The notes under the pieces: generated by a model
What the model was told of the DNA's origin: nothing
Databases searched by the model: none
The model's input: the letters and a program-made list of their open reading frames with translations, nothing else
Source: Aliikangiella sp965214955
GTDB taxonomy: Bacteria > Pseudomonadota > Gammaproteobacteria > Enterobacterales > Kangiellaceae
Reading direction: 5' to 3'
Assembly (NCBI GenBank): GCA_965214955.1
Contig: CBDCCU010000004.1
Span: 124,001 to 188,000 of the forward strand
Length of the DNA stretch: 64,000 nt
In this document: piece by piece, positions 1-9,298 of the stretch
Numbering within the stretch: the stretch's first letter is position 1
Layout: each line of letters starts with the position of its first letter
Position numbers and translations under genes: made by a program

Positions 1-1352
1 ATATTACCCGGGTTAAGATCAATAGCTTTTAAATAAGCTTGCTCTGCCGCTTTAAAATTATAATGGTAGCCAAACTCAATTAAACCAAGGTGTGCCCAAG
101 CTTCAGATAAATGAGGCTTTAATTCTAATGCTTTATTAAGAGCACTTTTCGCCAAAGAAAATCGATCTAAATTTCGATTAATTGAGTAACTGCTTAATTG
201 TACATACACCGCAGCTAATTTGGAGTATGCTTCGGCAAATTGATTATCGCGCCCAAGGGCTTCAAGTAATAGCTTTTCTGCCTCTTGCAAATTGGCTTCT
301 CCTCTTTTTTTAAAGAGGTAACTTGCTCTTAAGTAGAGTTTAAAGGTTTCTTGATCGGTTATATTATCAGTAACCTGATGAACATTATTTTGAAGTTGAA
401 TATCAGGCATAAGTTTTTCGGCCACCCTATTTGCCACTGTTTGATACAACGAATAAACCGCATTAGCCGGCTGTTTTTCGTGAATAGACCAAATAAGTTC
501 ATCGTTTTTAGCATTAATTAACCGCAAATTTAAATGAATATCACCTTTGTCTGGATAAAAAGATCCTTCTAGTATATTCCCCACACCAAGCTCTAGGGCA
601 ATTTGTTGAGAGCTCATATTTTTATCTTGGTAATACATCGCACTGGTTCGTGAAATTACTCGTAAATCTGTATCTTGAGCTAAACGACCAATAATCACAT
701 CGGTTAAGCCGTTAACTAGATAATCATACTCGCTACTATTATCAAGATTATTAATAGGCAGTACTGCAATTGAGTGCACAATGGCAGGGTTTTGATTGGC
801 CTCTATAAGCTTTTTTGAGCCAAAATAAAACAGTCCGACACTAACGACAAAAACTAGCATCACTTTAGTTAATAAAAAGCTTTTTCTTGTTGGCTTTATA
901 CTGAGTTTCGCTTGAGGATTATTTGGCTGAAAGGTCGATGTTTGCTCTATATGGTTATTTTGTTGAACTTGAGAAGATGAATTATTAGGCAATTGTTGAG
1001 CGCTTTGGTTTAATGTTTTGTACTCCTCAGAAGAAAGAACTTTGACTGCCTGAGTAAATAAATAGCCCTTACCATAAATGGTTTTAATCCAAGGGGTATT
1101 ATTGGTATCTTTAAGTTTTTTTCTAACTTCTTTAATTGCTCGCGATAACGCCCAATCGCTCACGACCTTTTCTTCCCAAACAAAGTCAAAAAATTCCTCT
1201 TTGGTAATCACTTCATTCGGTTTAGTAATTAGTAAATGCAAAACGTCAAATATTCTGGGTTCGAGCTTAATTTCATCTGAGTTCAAATAAAAAGACTGCG
1301 ATTTAGGATCAAGCGTAAACTGGCCAAATTGATAAACTGATTGACTATCCAT
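1..1352 (-). CDS. CadC/ToxR-like transmembrane transcriptional regulator with TPR repeats (partial)
   Basis: Reading from the ATG at 1352 the frame stays open for 450 codons and runs off the window. The first ~100 residues form an OmpR-type winged helix (EPRIFDVLHLLITKPNEV, then a WALSRAIKEVRKKL recognition helix and a GKGYLF wing). A Gln/Asn-rich linker, one membrane segment (SFLLTKVMLVFVVSVGLFYF) and a TolB-like domain (SIAVLPINN...YLVNGLTDVI) follow, then tetratricopeptide repeats (AEAYSKLAAVY, SEAWAHLGLIEF). This layout is that of one-component membrane-bound regulators that bind DNA in the cytoplasm and sense in the periplasm. Ligand and targets cannot be read. The C-terminus is missing only because the window ends. 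Confidence 0.9.
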   Translation of the reverse strand, partial: MDSQSVYQFGQFTLDPKSQSFYLNSDEIKLEPRIFDVLHLLITKPNEVITKEEFFDFVWEEKVVSDWALSRAIKEVRKKLKDTNNTPWIKTIYGKGYLFTQAVKVLSSEEYKTLNQSAQQLPNNSSSQVQQNNHIEQTSTFQPNNPQAKLSIKPTRKSFLLTKVMLVFVVSVGLFYFGSKKLIEANQNPAIVHSIAVLPINNLDNSSEYDYLVNGLTDVIIGRLAQDTDLRVISRTSAMYYQDKNMSSQQIALELGVGNILEGSFYPDKGDIHLNLRLINAKNDELIWSIHEKQPANAVYSLYQTVANRVAEKLMPDIQLQNNVHQVTDNITDQETFKLYLRASYLFKKRGEANLQEAEKLLLEALGRDNQFAEAYSKLAAVYVQLSSYSINRNLDRFSLAKSALNKALELKPHLSEAWAHLGLIEFGYHYNFKAAEQAYLKAIDLNPGN

Positions 1353-1692
1353 GCTTCATATAACCCCAAGCCTTAGGTAAGAGAGAAAAGTTTTATTATT
1401 AATTTAAAAGACTAATAATTTGCATAAAGTAAGTCTACAAAGTCGGTAATTAAAAGTAAAATTAGGACTTTAAAATCAATACTTTAATTTCAAATTGAGA
1501 TAAACCAACACGGATAAAAACAAACTAATATAAAGCAACCTAAAAGGTGCACTACTAGCCTAACCTCTTGTTTTTTTATTGACACACGGCTCACTTTAAT
1601 AGCCTTTAATGGCTGTAAGCAATAAAAACTAATAAGAAGAGTAATAATAAATAACGCACCCTAAAAAATTACAGAAATTCACCTAATTTCAG

Positions 1693-1722
1693 TTGACAAA
1701 ACCACCCGAAATCAGCAAAATA
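1693..1722 (+). promoter_or_regulatory. Predicted promoter of the tRNA-Met gene
   Basis: TTGACA at 1693-1698 is followed after 17-18 bp by a weak -10 (CAAAAT or AAAATA, 1716-1722) and then a GC-rich GCGCC discriminator, the usual look of a stringently controlled tRNA promoter. The rest of the gap from 1353 to 1692 must also hold the promoter of the divergent regulator; I see no other gene or repeat in it. Confidence 0.55.
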
Positions 1723-1772
1723 CGCGCCTCTTAAGCAGAGCAAAATAAAAGTCTGTTTAAATAACAAATTAT

Positions 1773-1849
1773 GGCAAGGTAGCTCAGTTGGTTAGAGCAC
1801 ATCACTCATAATGATGGGGTCGGTAGTTCAAATCTACTCCTTGCTACCA
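1773..1849 (+). tRNA. tRNA-Met (CAT, elongator)
   Basis: A 77-base cloverleaf with encoded CCA. The acceptor pairs GGCAAGG with CCTTGCT (G-T at the first pair). The D arm is AGCTCAGTTGGTTAGAGC, the anticodon loop is CTCATAA with anticodon CAT, and the T loop is TTCAAAT. The body (GAGCACATCACTCATAATGA) matches elongator tRNA-Met rather than initiator tRNA or the lysidine-modified tRNA-Ile. Its 3' half is the integration site of the island that follows. Confidence 0.97.
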
Positions 1850-1852
1850 TAT
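1805..1852 (+). repeat. Left attachment site (attL), 48-bp direct repeat
   Basis: The stretch from the anticodon loop through CCA and two further bases is identical to 19806-19853. Integration in a tRNA 3' half that regenerates an intact tRNA on one side is the standard result for tyrosine integrases. The full tRNA is at this end and only the 3' fragment at the other. Confidence 0.95.
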
Positions 1853-1854
1853 AC

Positions 1855-1890
1855 AAAAGGCTAGTGCGTTAGTACGTACTAGCCTTTTTT
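1855..1890 (+). terminator. Rho-independent terminator after tRNA-Met
   Basis: The stem GGCTAGT/ACTAGCC, flanked by A and T tracts, ends in six T residues directly after the tRNA. It lies inside the island, so the element brought its own terminator; the original one now sits at 19858-19885. Confidence 0.9.
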
Positions 1891-1891
1891 C

Positions 1892-1914
1892 TTGGTCCTA
1901 GATATGTCCTAGAG
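1892..1914. repeat. Island-end repeat, left copy (possible integrase arm site)
   Basis: TTGGTCCTAGATATGTCCTA here matches 19634-19655 with one substitution. Each copy contains GTCCTAG twice, 11 bp apart. One copy lies just inside each island end, where arm-type sites for tyrosine integrases or excisionases are expected. The role is inferred. Confidence 0.55.
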
Positions 1915-2028
1915 TTGTTTCTGACTATAAACCCATCTCTAAAATATTTGTAACTAACCAGAATTGCTGCATCACAATACGAATTTTCGATACAGCATCT
2001 GATTAGACTTCAAATCAATAAAGACTAG

Positions 2029-4725
2029 TTAAGAAGAAATAATATTAAGTATTTGTCCTCGCACGTCTCTTCCTTTATCGTCTTGCTCAACGGCCATTAA
2101 GAATAAACATTTTTCATTGCTCAGCTCTGCCCATTTATTCCCTAAAGCTTTCTTTTCAACTGAGTCATCGTTAGTTACGTAAGCATCTCCTTTGTACTCT
2201 ACGACTAACATGCGACCATCATTTAATTCACACACGAAATCTGGATAAAATTTTCCATGGGCCATTGGCAACCAGAAGGAAGCTGCATCTCGTCTCACGA
2301 GGTTTCTAATCCAGTATTTAATTTCAGGAAGTCCGTCTATCGCTTTTGCACACTCATACTCTTCTCCAGTAGATTTTAAGTCTTCAATCATGTTGCTGGG
2401 AAAGAAGTGCTTTTGAAACTTAAATCGACCTTGGTAGTATGGCTGGCGAGAAGGATACACACTTGGTTTAAATTCATACCTAAATTCATCAGATAAGCAT
2501 ACAGCACTTTCATCACCGAATAAGCTCTGCTGGTAACCCAATTTTTGGGCTTTCTTTCTGTACAAACTAATTAAATCTCTGATTGCCCTAGAAAGTGGAA
2601 ACTTGTTCCTCACCAAAGCAGTTAAATTTAATTCAGGTTGTTGAAGTAGATTTTTAATTAATCTAGATACAAATTGAAGCATCTGTGATTGAGGAATATC
2701 TTGTTGTCGTAGCTCTCTATCTAACCATCTGATCAGATCATTTTCAGTTATATCAATCATTCCTTCATTAAATTGAATTGCTTCTTGTTCGCTCGCAACT
2801 TTGTAAGACAAGGATTTCCCATCGATATCAATTGCAAAGCTACTTGTGGTTTCATGAATTCTGAAGTTTGGTAGTTCTGCAGGATAATCAAGTATATTCC
2901 AGCTATTGGCATGAAGAAAAAATTCTGGTTCGACTAGCTCTAACTCATCTTGATAATGAATACACAACATAGGTAGCGTTCCAAATGATTCCCCTCTCTC
3001 AGAAGGGGACTTAGCTACTTCAAGCATTTGGTTGTGTACTCGTACATCTCTTTGTATTTTCTCTTTATCTTTCTTCTTAGTAACCTTTTGCTCGATTACT
3101 TTTAGAATATTTTCAGAGACTTCTCCCCTAATCCGCACAACGGCATTGCCTTCTTCCGATTGACTCATGGAGATCTGACTTTGCTCTTCTGATGATAACT
3201 CTGATACATCAGGCAGTTCAGTTAGCTCTACAACTATTGCAGGATCACACACAACTTTAGGCTCGCTTGATACTCCTTCATTAAAAAAATCACCTTGGCC
3301 TATTGTTGGAGCTTGTTCTTTCAGAAACGCCGCTACTTCCATTTCCTCGAAGCCCATCGCAATAAGCTTATCAGTAAGCTCTTGAGCCGCTTTACTGAAT
3401 TTTGAGGTCGCTAAATGAGCATATGCTCTGTTTAAATCTTCAATAACTCTTCTTCTTGCGTATGGCATTCTAAGCACTCGGCCTAACAGCTGCTCCGCAT
3501 CTTTACTTGATGAAACCTGCTTAACTGAGCAAAATACGTATGCAAAAGAACAGTCCCAACCTTCTTTTAATGCTTCGATGGTTATGATGTATTCAATGGG
3601 ACAACTGGTATCGAATAGATTTAAACCATCTAACTCTCTTTGAGTTCCAGTCGCTATTGCTATTTTATGTTCTTCAATGTGGAGCTGGTTTATCAGATAG
3701 TCTTTTAATACTTCAACTGTAATCTCACCGTTCTTTGGCTCCGCTTGAAATAAAGCAATTGGACGAATGTAATCGGTATCTTTTTGAGCATCTAGTTCAA
3801 GCTTGTTTCTGGTAATAACCGAATCCTGAATAGCATCCTGCCAATTTTGATGTTCAGTTAAAACAATCGGTAGTTTTATCATCTCTTCTGCTTTTAATTC
3901 AGAAGCAGACACATGGAATAGAACATTAGAGCCATTAGTATTACTGGTGTTTGGAGTTGCAGTTAGCTCGATAACTGCTTTTGGGTGTACTCTTCGCAAA
4001 GTATCGAATGTAAGACTGGTTCTTGCATTATGAGCTTCATCAACAATTACAAGTGGTCGATACAGTGCGAGTAAGTTGGCAAAAGAGTACTTTATTTTCC
4101 CAACATCTTTATTCGTCAAACCGTTCTCTTTAACATCATCCTCACATACTCTTTCTAACATATCCATGCTTGGATGGTTAGCAGGAATCTTGGAAAAGTG
4201 TGGCTCAAAATCCTCATGATAGGCATACACTTTTCTACCAGCGGTATCTGTCACCCTCAAGTTGGCTAGCGTAGACACAATTACAATTGTTTTGTTACCG
4301 ATGTCTTGCTGACGTATTTGATTAACTTCACTTATATCAAGTACTAATACTTGACGATTAAATGCAGCATCAAGTTTGGCTCTATATGGATGCCCAGGTG
4401 TTTTGAGCGCTTCCACCGTTTGGAGTCGAATTGTGTTTGTTGGCACTAGCCACAATGCAATCGGAGAATCAGTATTAAGATATTTTCTAGCGACGATATC
4501 GACGGCGTACGAACCAAGGATAGTTTTTCCGCCGCCAGTTGGAATTCTTAAACACACATAAGGAACTTGCTCGAACCCATATTCCTTATATACAAGGGCT
4601 GGAAGCGACTGCTCTTTGAGCGTTTCTTCGTAAGCACTTTCAACTGTTTCCATTGTTTGGCATCGAAGTAAAAACGCTTCCAAACACTCAACGGCTCTTT
4701 GTTGGTATGACTTCAGTTTAAACAT
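2029..4725 (-). CDS. res: Type III restriction endonuclease subunit (Res)
   Basis: This 898-residue protein has the Res layout: a superfamily 2 helicase with Walker A (PTGGGKT, ~62-68), DEAH (229-232), TATP (255-258) and the late helicase motif LLGRVLRMP, then a C-terminal PD-(D/E)xK nuclease (D829, E843, K845 in PDFVCEL and VVEYKGD). Type III Res acts with Mod: ATP-driven communication between two head-to-head unmethylated sites leads to cleavage. The gene starts 29 bp after the mod stop, in the same operon. Because mod is split by an IS, restriction is probably off: Res needs Mod for site recognition. The Res frame itself is complete. Confidence 0.93.
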   Translation of the reverse strand: MFKLKSYQQRAVECLEAFLLRCQTMETVESAYEETLKEQSLPALVYKEYGFEQVPYVCLRIPTGGGKTILGSYAVDIVARKYLNTDSPIALWLVPTNTIRLQTVEALKTPGHPYRAKLDAAFNRQVLVLDISEVNQIRQQDIGNKTIVIVSTLANLRVTDTAGRKVYAYHEDFEPHFSKIPANHPSMDMLERVCEDDVKENGLTNKDVGKIKYSFANLLALYRPLVIVDEAHNARTSLTFDTLRRVHPKAVIELTATPNTSNTNGSNVLFHVSASELKAEEMIKLPIVLTEHQNWQDAIQDSVITRNKLELDAQKDTDYIRPIALFQAEPKNGEITVEVLKDYLINQLHIEEHKIAIATGTQRELDGLNLFDTSCPIEYIITIEALKEGWDCSFAYVFCSVKQVSSSKDAEQLLGRVLRMPYARRRVIEDLNRAYAHLATSKFSKAAQELTDKLIAMGFEEMEVAAFLKEQAPTIGQGDFFNEGVSSEPKVVCDPAIVVELTELPDVSELSSEEQSQISMSQSEEGNAVVRIRGEVSENILKVIEQKVTKKKDKEKIQRDVRVHNQMLEVAKSPSERGESFGTLPMLCIHYQDELELVEPEFFLHANSWNILDYPAELPNFRIHETTSSFAIDIDGKSLSYKVASEQEAIQFNEGMIDITENDLIRWLDRELRQQDIPQSQMLQFVSRLIKNLLQQPELNLTALVRNKFPLSRAIRDLISLYRKKAQKLGYQQSLFGDESAVCLSDEFRYEFKPSVYPSRQPYYQGRFKFQKHFFPSNMIEDLKSTGEEYECAKAIDGLPEIKYWIRNLVRRDAASFWLPMAHGKFYPDFVCELNDGRMLVVEYKGDAYVTNDDSVEKKALGNKWAELSNEKCLFLMAVEQDDKGRDVRGQILNIISS

Positions 4726-4754
4726 TATTTATTCTCTTTGTTCTATAAATGCGC

Positions 4755-5132
4755 CTAAAGCGCCCCAACATCATAGGGAATTTGTTTGAATGTAATTTGG
4801 GATTGATTAAGTCTGGCTTCACCTAGCCTAGTAGACTCACCATATATAACTATTTTTTTACCTTTTGAAATATGTTCTTCAATTTTGGGTAGTACGTTTA
4901 GTACTTTGCTAGTCAATACATTACCGCCGCCAGGCCTTCGGTCTCCTAATATTCCGTTATACAGGAGATAATACGCAGTTACATCATGTACACCTAAAAA
5001 AGCACTGCGCTTCTTTTGTGCTAAAGGTTGTTTAGTTTCCAAATACCAAACATGTGCAGCGAGTGTTGAAAATTTTATTTCCGAATTGATACAGCCAAAC
5101 TCATCGAAGCTGAATTCTACTCCAAAGCGCAC
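4755..5132 (-). pseudogene. mod: 3' fragment of type III mod, cut off by IS30 copy 1
   Basis: The genuine mod sequence runs from 5105 down to the TAA at 4755 (116 codons starting DEFGCINSE). The open frame extends back to 5132 only because it reads into the IS end and overlaps the transposase tail. Deleting the IS with one copy of its 3-bp target duplication joins this frame exactly to the upstream part (TIF + DEFGC), giving a 513-residue Mod. It lacks a start of its own and follows the transposase, so it is unlikely to make a useful protein. Confidence 0.85.
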
Positions 5133-6204
5133 CGTTTTCTTACATCACGCATCACTTCAGCAGGTGTTCGGTAGTTTAAAGTTTTCCTTGGTCGATTATT
5201 GATTTCTCTTACCGCAATTTCAACATCTTTATCACTATAATTTGTAAAATCACTCCCTTTAGGAAAATATTGCCTTAATAATCCATTGATATTTTCATTA
5301 CACCCTCTTTGCCATGGTGAATAAGGCTCTGCAAAATAAACATCAATCTTTGACTTTTTCTCAATCGTTTTAAAATCAGCAAATTCACTACCATTATCAA
5401 CCGTTAATGTTTTTCTTAAATATTTAGGAATTTTCCTAAACTTCTGAGCGGTTACTTTTGATAATGGCTTGGCATGTTTGCTCGGTAACTTGCCTGCAAT
5501 GAGATATAAGCTTTTCCTTTCCACATGAGTCACAATAGCCCCTGTTCCTTGTTGACCAATGATAGTGTCGCCCTCCCAATCCCCATAACGTCGCTTACCA
5601 GCAACAGCCAAAGGGCGAGTATTTATCATTTTACGCGCGGCAATTACCCCTGAATCATTCTTGCTTTTACGACGCTTTTTACGCTTGGCTCTTTGTGCTC
5701 TTAAGCACTGAAATGACTGGGGAAGTGCTATTTTTTGTTGATAAACCCATTGATATATTGTTTCAGTACTGACTCGCATATTTAAATTATCAGCATACTT
5801 GAGTTTCAGTCGATTTGATATTTGCTGAGGCGACCAATTTTTCTTGAGTCGTGCAATAACATAACGAACAAGCTTTTTATTATTTAAGCACCTTTGGTGC
5901 CTTGCTAGTTTTTTTCGGGCAATGCAATAGCGGTGAGAAAAGCTATAATGGTATTTTGATAATTTGTTCTGGTTTCTTTTTATTTCTCTTGAAATGGTTG
6001 AGTGTGAACGCAATAAACGACGACCAATTTCCCGAAAACTGTAACCTGAAATATATAAATGAAAGATGACATATCTTTCTCTTTGTGTAATATGGCTATA
6101 GGACATAACGACCTCTCTATTAATGTTTAGTCTGCAAACCAAACACTAACAGCTGATGTCGTTATGTTCTAATCTCTATGGTGCACTTTGGTGTTGAATT
6201 CAGG
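5109..6204 (-). mobile_element. IS30-family insertion sequence, copy 1 (1096 bp)
   Basis: The ends are GCTGAATTC and GAATTCAGG, and the terminal inverted repeats agree at about 20 of 23 inner positions. The target duplication is GAA (5106-5108 and 6205-6207). The element holds one transposase gene and has the same length and encoded protein as the copies at 38714 and 42348. It lies inside mod in the transcribed orientation of the defence operon. Confidence 0.95.
5117..6106 (-). CDS. IS30-family transposase, copy 1
   Basis: A DDE transposase with an N-terminal helix-turn-helix (GYSFREIGRRLLRSHSTISR) and a catalytic core showing D (WEGDTIIG), D (VDNGSEF) and E (CNENINGLLRQYFPKG). I start it at ATG 6106 (MSYSHITQRERY, 329 aa) because GAGG lies 6 bp upstream and family members begin this way; an in-frame ATG at 6142 would add 12 residues. 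The protein is identical in all three copies in the window, which implies recent transposition. Confidence 0.95.
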   Translation of the reverse strand: MSYSHITQRERYVIFHLYISGYSFREIGRRLLRSHSTISREIKRNQNKLSKYHYSFSHRYCIARKKLARHQRCLNNKKLVRYVIARLKKNWSPQQISNRLKLKYADNLNMRVSTETIYQWVYQQKIALPQSFQCLRAQRAKRKKRRKSKNDSGVIAARKMINTRPLAVAGKRRYGDWEGDTIIGQQGTGAIVTHVERKSLYLIAGKLPSKHAKPLSKVTAQKFRKIPKYLRKTLTVDNGSEFADFKTIEKKSKIDVYFAEPYSPWQRGCNENINGLLRQYFPKGSDFTNYSDKDVEIAVREINNRPRKTLNYRTPAEVMRDVRKRCALE

Positions 6205-7395
6205 GAATATAGTTGAACCCAATTTACAAAATCGAAATCCTCCACCTCCAATCCAGTTAAATGTTTGTGATACTCCACCGTTTTCGCCTTCCACAACATC
6301 TTTTAATCGAGGCTGACAGTGAGTTATTGCATGTTCACCAATTTCAATTCCTATATATCTCCTGCCCATTTTGTGAGCTACTGCCGAAGTAGTACCAGAT
6401 CCTAAAAATGAATCTAGAACTAAGTCACCTTCATTAGATGCTATTGTTAAAACCGTAGATAAAAGCTTCTCTGGTTTGGGAGTTGTAAAAGGTTCAGTGC
6501 CAAATAGAGCTAACATTTCTTTCATGGCATCTTGTGTGTGCCCTGCGAGCTCATGTTTCCAGAGCGACATTGGCATCATCCCTTTATTAATTTTAGAAAA
6601 AAAATTTTTCAATGCGGGCTTACTATTTTTTCCATTCTTTCCCCACCAAATCATTTCTTCTTTCACATGCTGCTCATGTACTTCTTTTGACATGGCCCAT
6701 ACTCTTGTTTTATTAGGCCATATTTCATCTCCAGTATTTGGTTGAATGATTGGATAATAAAGATTTGGTCTTTCGTCCGCCGAATACCGACAGGTATAAT
6801 CCATAGCTTTCCATGGCCCTCTAGGATCATTGTCTGGATTCTTATACCGGCCAGACTGATCCTTTGTCATTGGTAAAAGGTTTCTACTAAATTGAACACT
6901 CTTTTTATAGGCGATTATATGATCATGGACATAACCTAAACCTTTCGTATCTGGAGGCGGAGCATAGCGTTTCTCCCAAGCAATGTCGCATAAGAAATTT
7001 GCTCTTCCGAAGATCTCATCCATTATAACTTTTAAGTAATGAGCTTCATTGTCATCTATTGAAATCCAAATGCTGCCATCCTCGGCAAGTAATTCTCTTA
7101 GTATTTCTAATCTAGGGTATATAAGAGTCAACCACTTACTATGCTCCAAATTATCATCGTAATGTTTAAAAGCTGATTTGGTATTGTAAGGAGGGTCAAT
7201 GAATATACACTTCACTTTTCCAGCATAGTACGGAATCAGTGACTTTAGTGCTTCTAAATTATCGCCTTGAATTAATAAGTTCTCATTATCTTTATCGCCA
7301 TATGAAAGCTCTGGAACTTCCTCAAGCAATCGATAATCACACTTCTTTGCAGTGGTAACAGCTTCTTCTTTGTTAAGCCATTGTAGAATTGGCAT
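6169..7395 (-). pseudogene. mod: 5' part of type III DNA adenine methyltransferase (Mod), interrupted by IS30
   Basis: The first 397 residues are Mod; the last 11 of the 408-residue frame come from the IS. DPPY (67-70) precedes the AdoMet-binding motif FLGSGTT (330-336), the beta-class N6-adenine methyltransferase order used by type III Mod. The IS enters after both catalytic motifs, so this truncated protein might still bind AdoMet, but it lacks the last 116 residues. Restored length would be 513, near the family norm. Mod supplies both modification and site recognition for Res. It lies 39 bp after the toxin gene in what looks like one transcription unit. Confidence 0.88.
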
Positions 7396-7434
7396 ATGTT
7401 TTTCTCTTTATTTTATTTTTTAATAACTTTAGGT

Positions 7435-8289
7435 TTATTCAGACCATGGTAAGCCATGATAGAATTCTTGCACTTGCTCATAGCATGCATCGAAGTCTGG
7501 TAAGTCACCTTCAATTTCATCTTCGAGAGTATGATAATCTTTTCTCGCTCGCTCTTTTACTTCATCATTATCTAAGTGTTTAGACGTTACCTCGATACCT
7601 CTCGACTTCGACTTTTCAACGAGACTTGAGTGTATCTTTTCCAGCTCAACCTCATCTAGATCTTGATACCGTTCGAGAATTAAGTGCAGGTCAAAAATAT
7701 CTTGTCTTCTATACCTGTTTCTTTCCACTTGCTGAATTAAGGACCTTAACTTTTCGGCAACTAAATCAGTTAACGTATATGCGAAAACACCGCCTCCAGC
7801 CCCTACTTCAAGTTTTTCCAGGTTTGGAGTGAATTCATTTAGACTATAGTCAACTGAAATCACAGTTGGTGAACGATTAGCTTCTAAACGTTTATGCTTA
7901 GGTGTGCCTTTATATGCATACCCAATTTTTATTTTCAGATTTGGAAAAGTAGCGTTCTCGGATGGTTCAACTCTCAATCTCTGAACACGACAATCGAGAT
8001 CATATTCGAGTTCTAAACTCGTCAAACTTAAGCTTTCATTGAGCTTAGTTTCTATTTCTTCAGGTTTAATATCTAACAAAGTTTTAGAGGTCGACAAGTC
8101 GATATCTTTTGTATATCTATGACTGTGATATCTAATGGCTAACAATATACCGCCTTTAATCACCATATTGGCGTTAAGCTTAGGCTCATTAGCTATTGCT
8201 GCTAAGATAGTATGAACGGCTTGTCTGAACTCTTCATCCTTCTTAGGGGCGTTATCTACCCACTGATGGATATCATAATCTTCTAGCAT
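7435..8289 (-). CDS. AbiEii/AbiGii-like nucleotidyltransferase toxin
   Basis: This 284-residue protein shows the minimal nucleotidyltransferase core of AbiEii toxins: KGG at 45-47 (IKGGILLAIRYHS) followed by DID at 62-64 (YTKDIDLS), then a helical C-terminal region. Related AbiE toxins stop growth of phage-infected cells by nucleotide transfer to RNA targets. It follows the antitoxin-like gene with a one-base stop/start overlap, the usual antitoxin-toxin order. Unusually, the pair appears to head the same operon as the restriction-modification genes. The target is not readable from sequence. Confidence 0.87.
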   Translation of the reverse strand: MLEDYDIHQWVDNAPKKDEEFRQAVHTILAAIANEPKLNANMVIKGGILLAIRYHSHRYTKDIDLSTSKTLLDIKPEEIETKLNESLSLTSLELEYDLDCRVQRLRVEPSENATFPNLKIKIGYAYKGTPKHKRLEANRSPTVISVDYSLNEFTPNLEKLEVGAGGGVFAYTLTDLVAEKLRSLIQQVERNRYRRQDIFDLHLILERYQDLDEVELEKIHSSLVEKSKSRGIEVTSKHLDNDEVKERARKDYHTLEDEIEGDLPDFDACYEQVQEFYHGLPWSE

Positions 8290-9194
8290 TATTTTCTTTT
8301 CTCAAAGATATTTAGGGATAAACACCATTTATCAGACCACTCAGAGATGTATTCGGAAGAAGCATCTAACTTTCTAGAACTCCCTCTTTGAGCATATTTA
8401 ATCCAACTATTAACGATATCATTTTCGATATTCAGCCGTTCGTCCAATATATATCCGGCTCGAACTTTATCAATATCACCTCCATTGAGATCGATTTCAT
8501 TGACGATCAACCGAAGATATTGATGAGCATACTCGTCGAATACTTTCAGCACATGATTTATTCCACCAGACAGTTCCGGGCTTCTAAGCATATCTAAAAA
8601 TGTTCGACCAACCGTTGCCACTCTTAGAGATCGATCTCTGACATTCTTAAAAGCACCTAAATGAACAGAATTAAACCGATGTACTTCTGTTTTGCCAATT
8701 TTCTCAAATTTCGTCTTTTGGAGCTTTGGCATTTTGTTTTCAATATATTGCTCAAGATCTTCACCTAGATCTTTTCTCATTTTTTCTTCAGCGAACAATT
8801 TCCAATCTTTAGGTCCGGGAGAGGAGATAAATAACTTCGAAGGAATTCGATCAGTTAGCCCATGATATGACATTGCAGTCAAATGAGATAAATAGCAAAA
8901 TGGATCGATACTACATGCCACGTCTTCAGACTCATAGTTACTTCTTCCAAGCAAACTGTACACCGTCGAAGGAAGATTTTTATATTGATCAAGAACGCCG
9001 TCATTTAGTAACTCGTTCAAGTACTTTCTTAGCTCTTCCCTATCTGCATGAGTTTTTTTAAAACCAATAATGTCTCTACCTTTGTACGCTCTCTTTTTAT
9101 AAAGACCATACAAAGTTAAGCCAAATTTATATTGAGTGATTACCGGCTCTTCAATCTCCCCAAGAGAAAGAACAAGCGCCTTAAGCATCTCCAT
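8289..9194 (-). CDS. AbiEi-like antitoxin and probable autorepressor
   Basis: This 301-residue protein fits the AbiEi pattern: an N-terminal winged-helix region (LTLYGLYKKRAYKGRDIIGFKK onward) and a C-terminal domain containing YLSHLTAMSYHGL and GRTFLDMLRSPELSGG. AbiEi proteins both neutralise AbiEii and bind inverted repeats upstream of their operon. Here a 51-bp palindrome ends 9 bp before the start codon and a second lies about 110 bp further up, which suits an autorepressor. An AAGGA ribosome site lies between palindrome and ATG. The coding frame is complete. Confidence 0.82.
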   Translation of the reverse strand: MEMLKALVLSLGEIEEPVITQYKFGLTLYGLYKKRAYKGRDIIGFKKTHADREELRKYLNELLNDGVLDQYKNLPSTVYSLLGRSNYESEDVACSIDPFCYLSHLTAMSYHGLTDRIPSKLFISSPGPKDWKLFAEEKMRKDLGEDLEQYIENKMPKLQKTKFEKIGKTEVHRFNSVHLGAFKNVRDRSLRVATVGRTFLDMLRSPELSGGINHVLKVFDEYAHQYLRLIVNEIDLNGGDIDKVRAGYILDERLNIENDIVNSWIKYAQRGSSRKLDASSEYISEWSDKWCLSLNIFEKRK

Positions 9195-9202
9195 CAGATT
9201 CC

Positions 9203-9253
9203 TTAAGTATTAAATGTTAAATGTCCTAAGGACATTTAACATTTAATACTTAA
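9203..9253. repeat. 51-bp perfect palindrome 1 (probable operator)
   Basis: Two 25-bp arms around a single central A (9228) match without a mismatch. The centre reads GTCCTAAGGAC, the same 11 bp as in palindrome 2, while the outer arms differ in sequence. It covers the predicted -10 box and start point of the antitoxin promoter, so a bound dimer would block transcription. Confidence 0.9.
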
Positions 9254-9261
9254 AAAGTCAA
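9233..9261 (-). promoter_or_regulatory. Predicted promoter for the abiE/mod/res operon
   Basis: On the minus strand TTGACT (9261-9256) is followed after 17 bp by TAAATG (9238-9233), placing the start of transcription near the centre of palindrome 1. It is the mirror image of the plus-strand promoter at 9299-9327. Confidence 0.5.
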
Positions 9262-9298
9262 CAAATACAAAAAATAACACTTTAAAAGTGCCCTTCTA

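Noticed and set aside
1078..1290. Plus-strand 70-codon frame opposite the CadC-like gene
   Set aside because: It lies antisense to a well-supported DNA-binding domain and has no similarity to any family I know.
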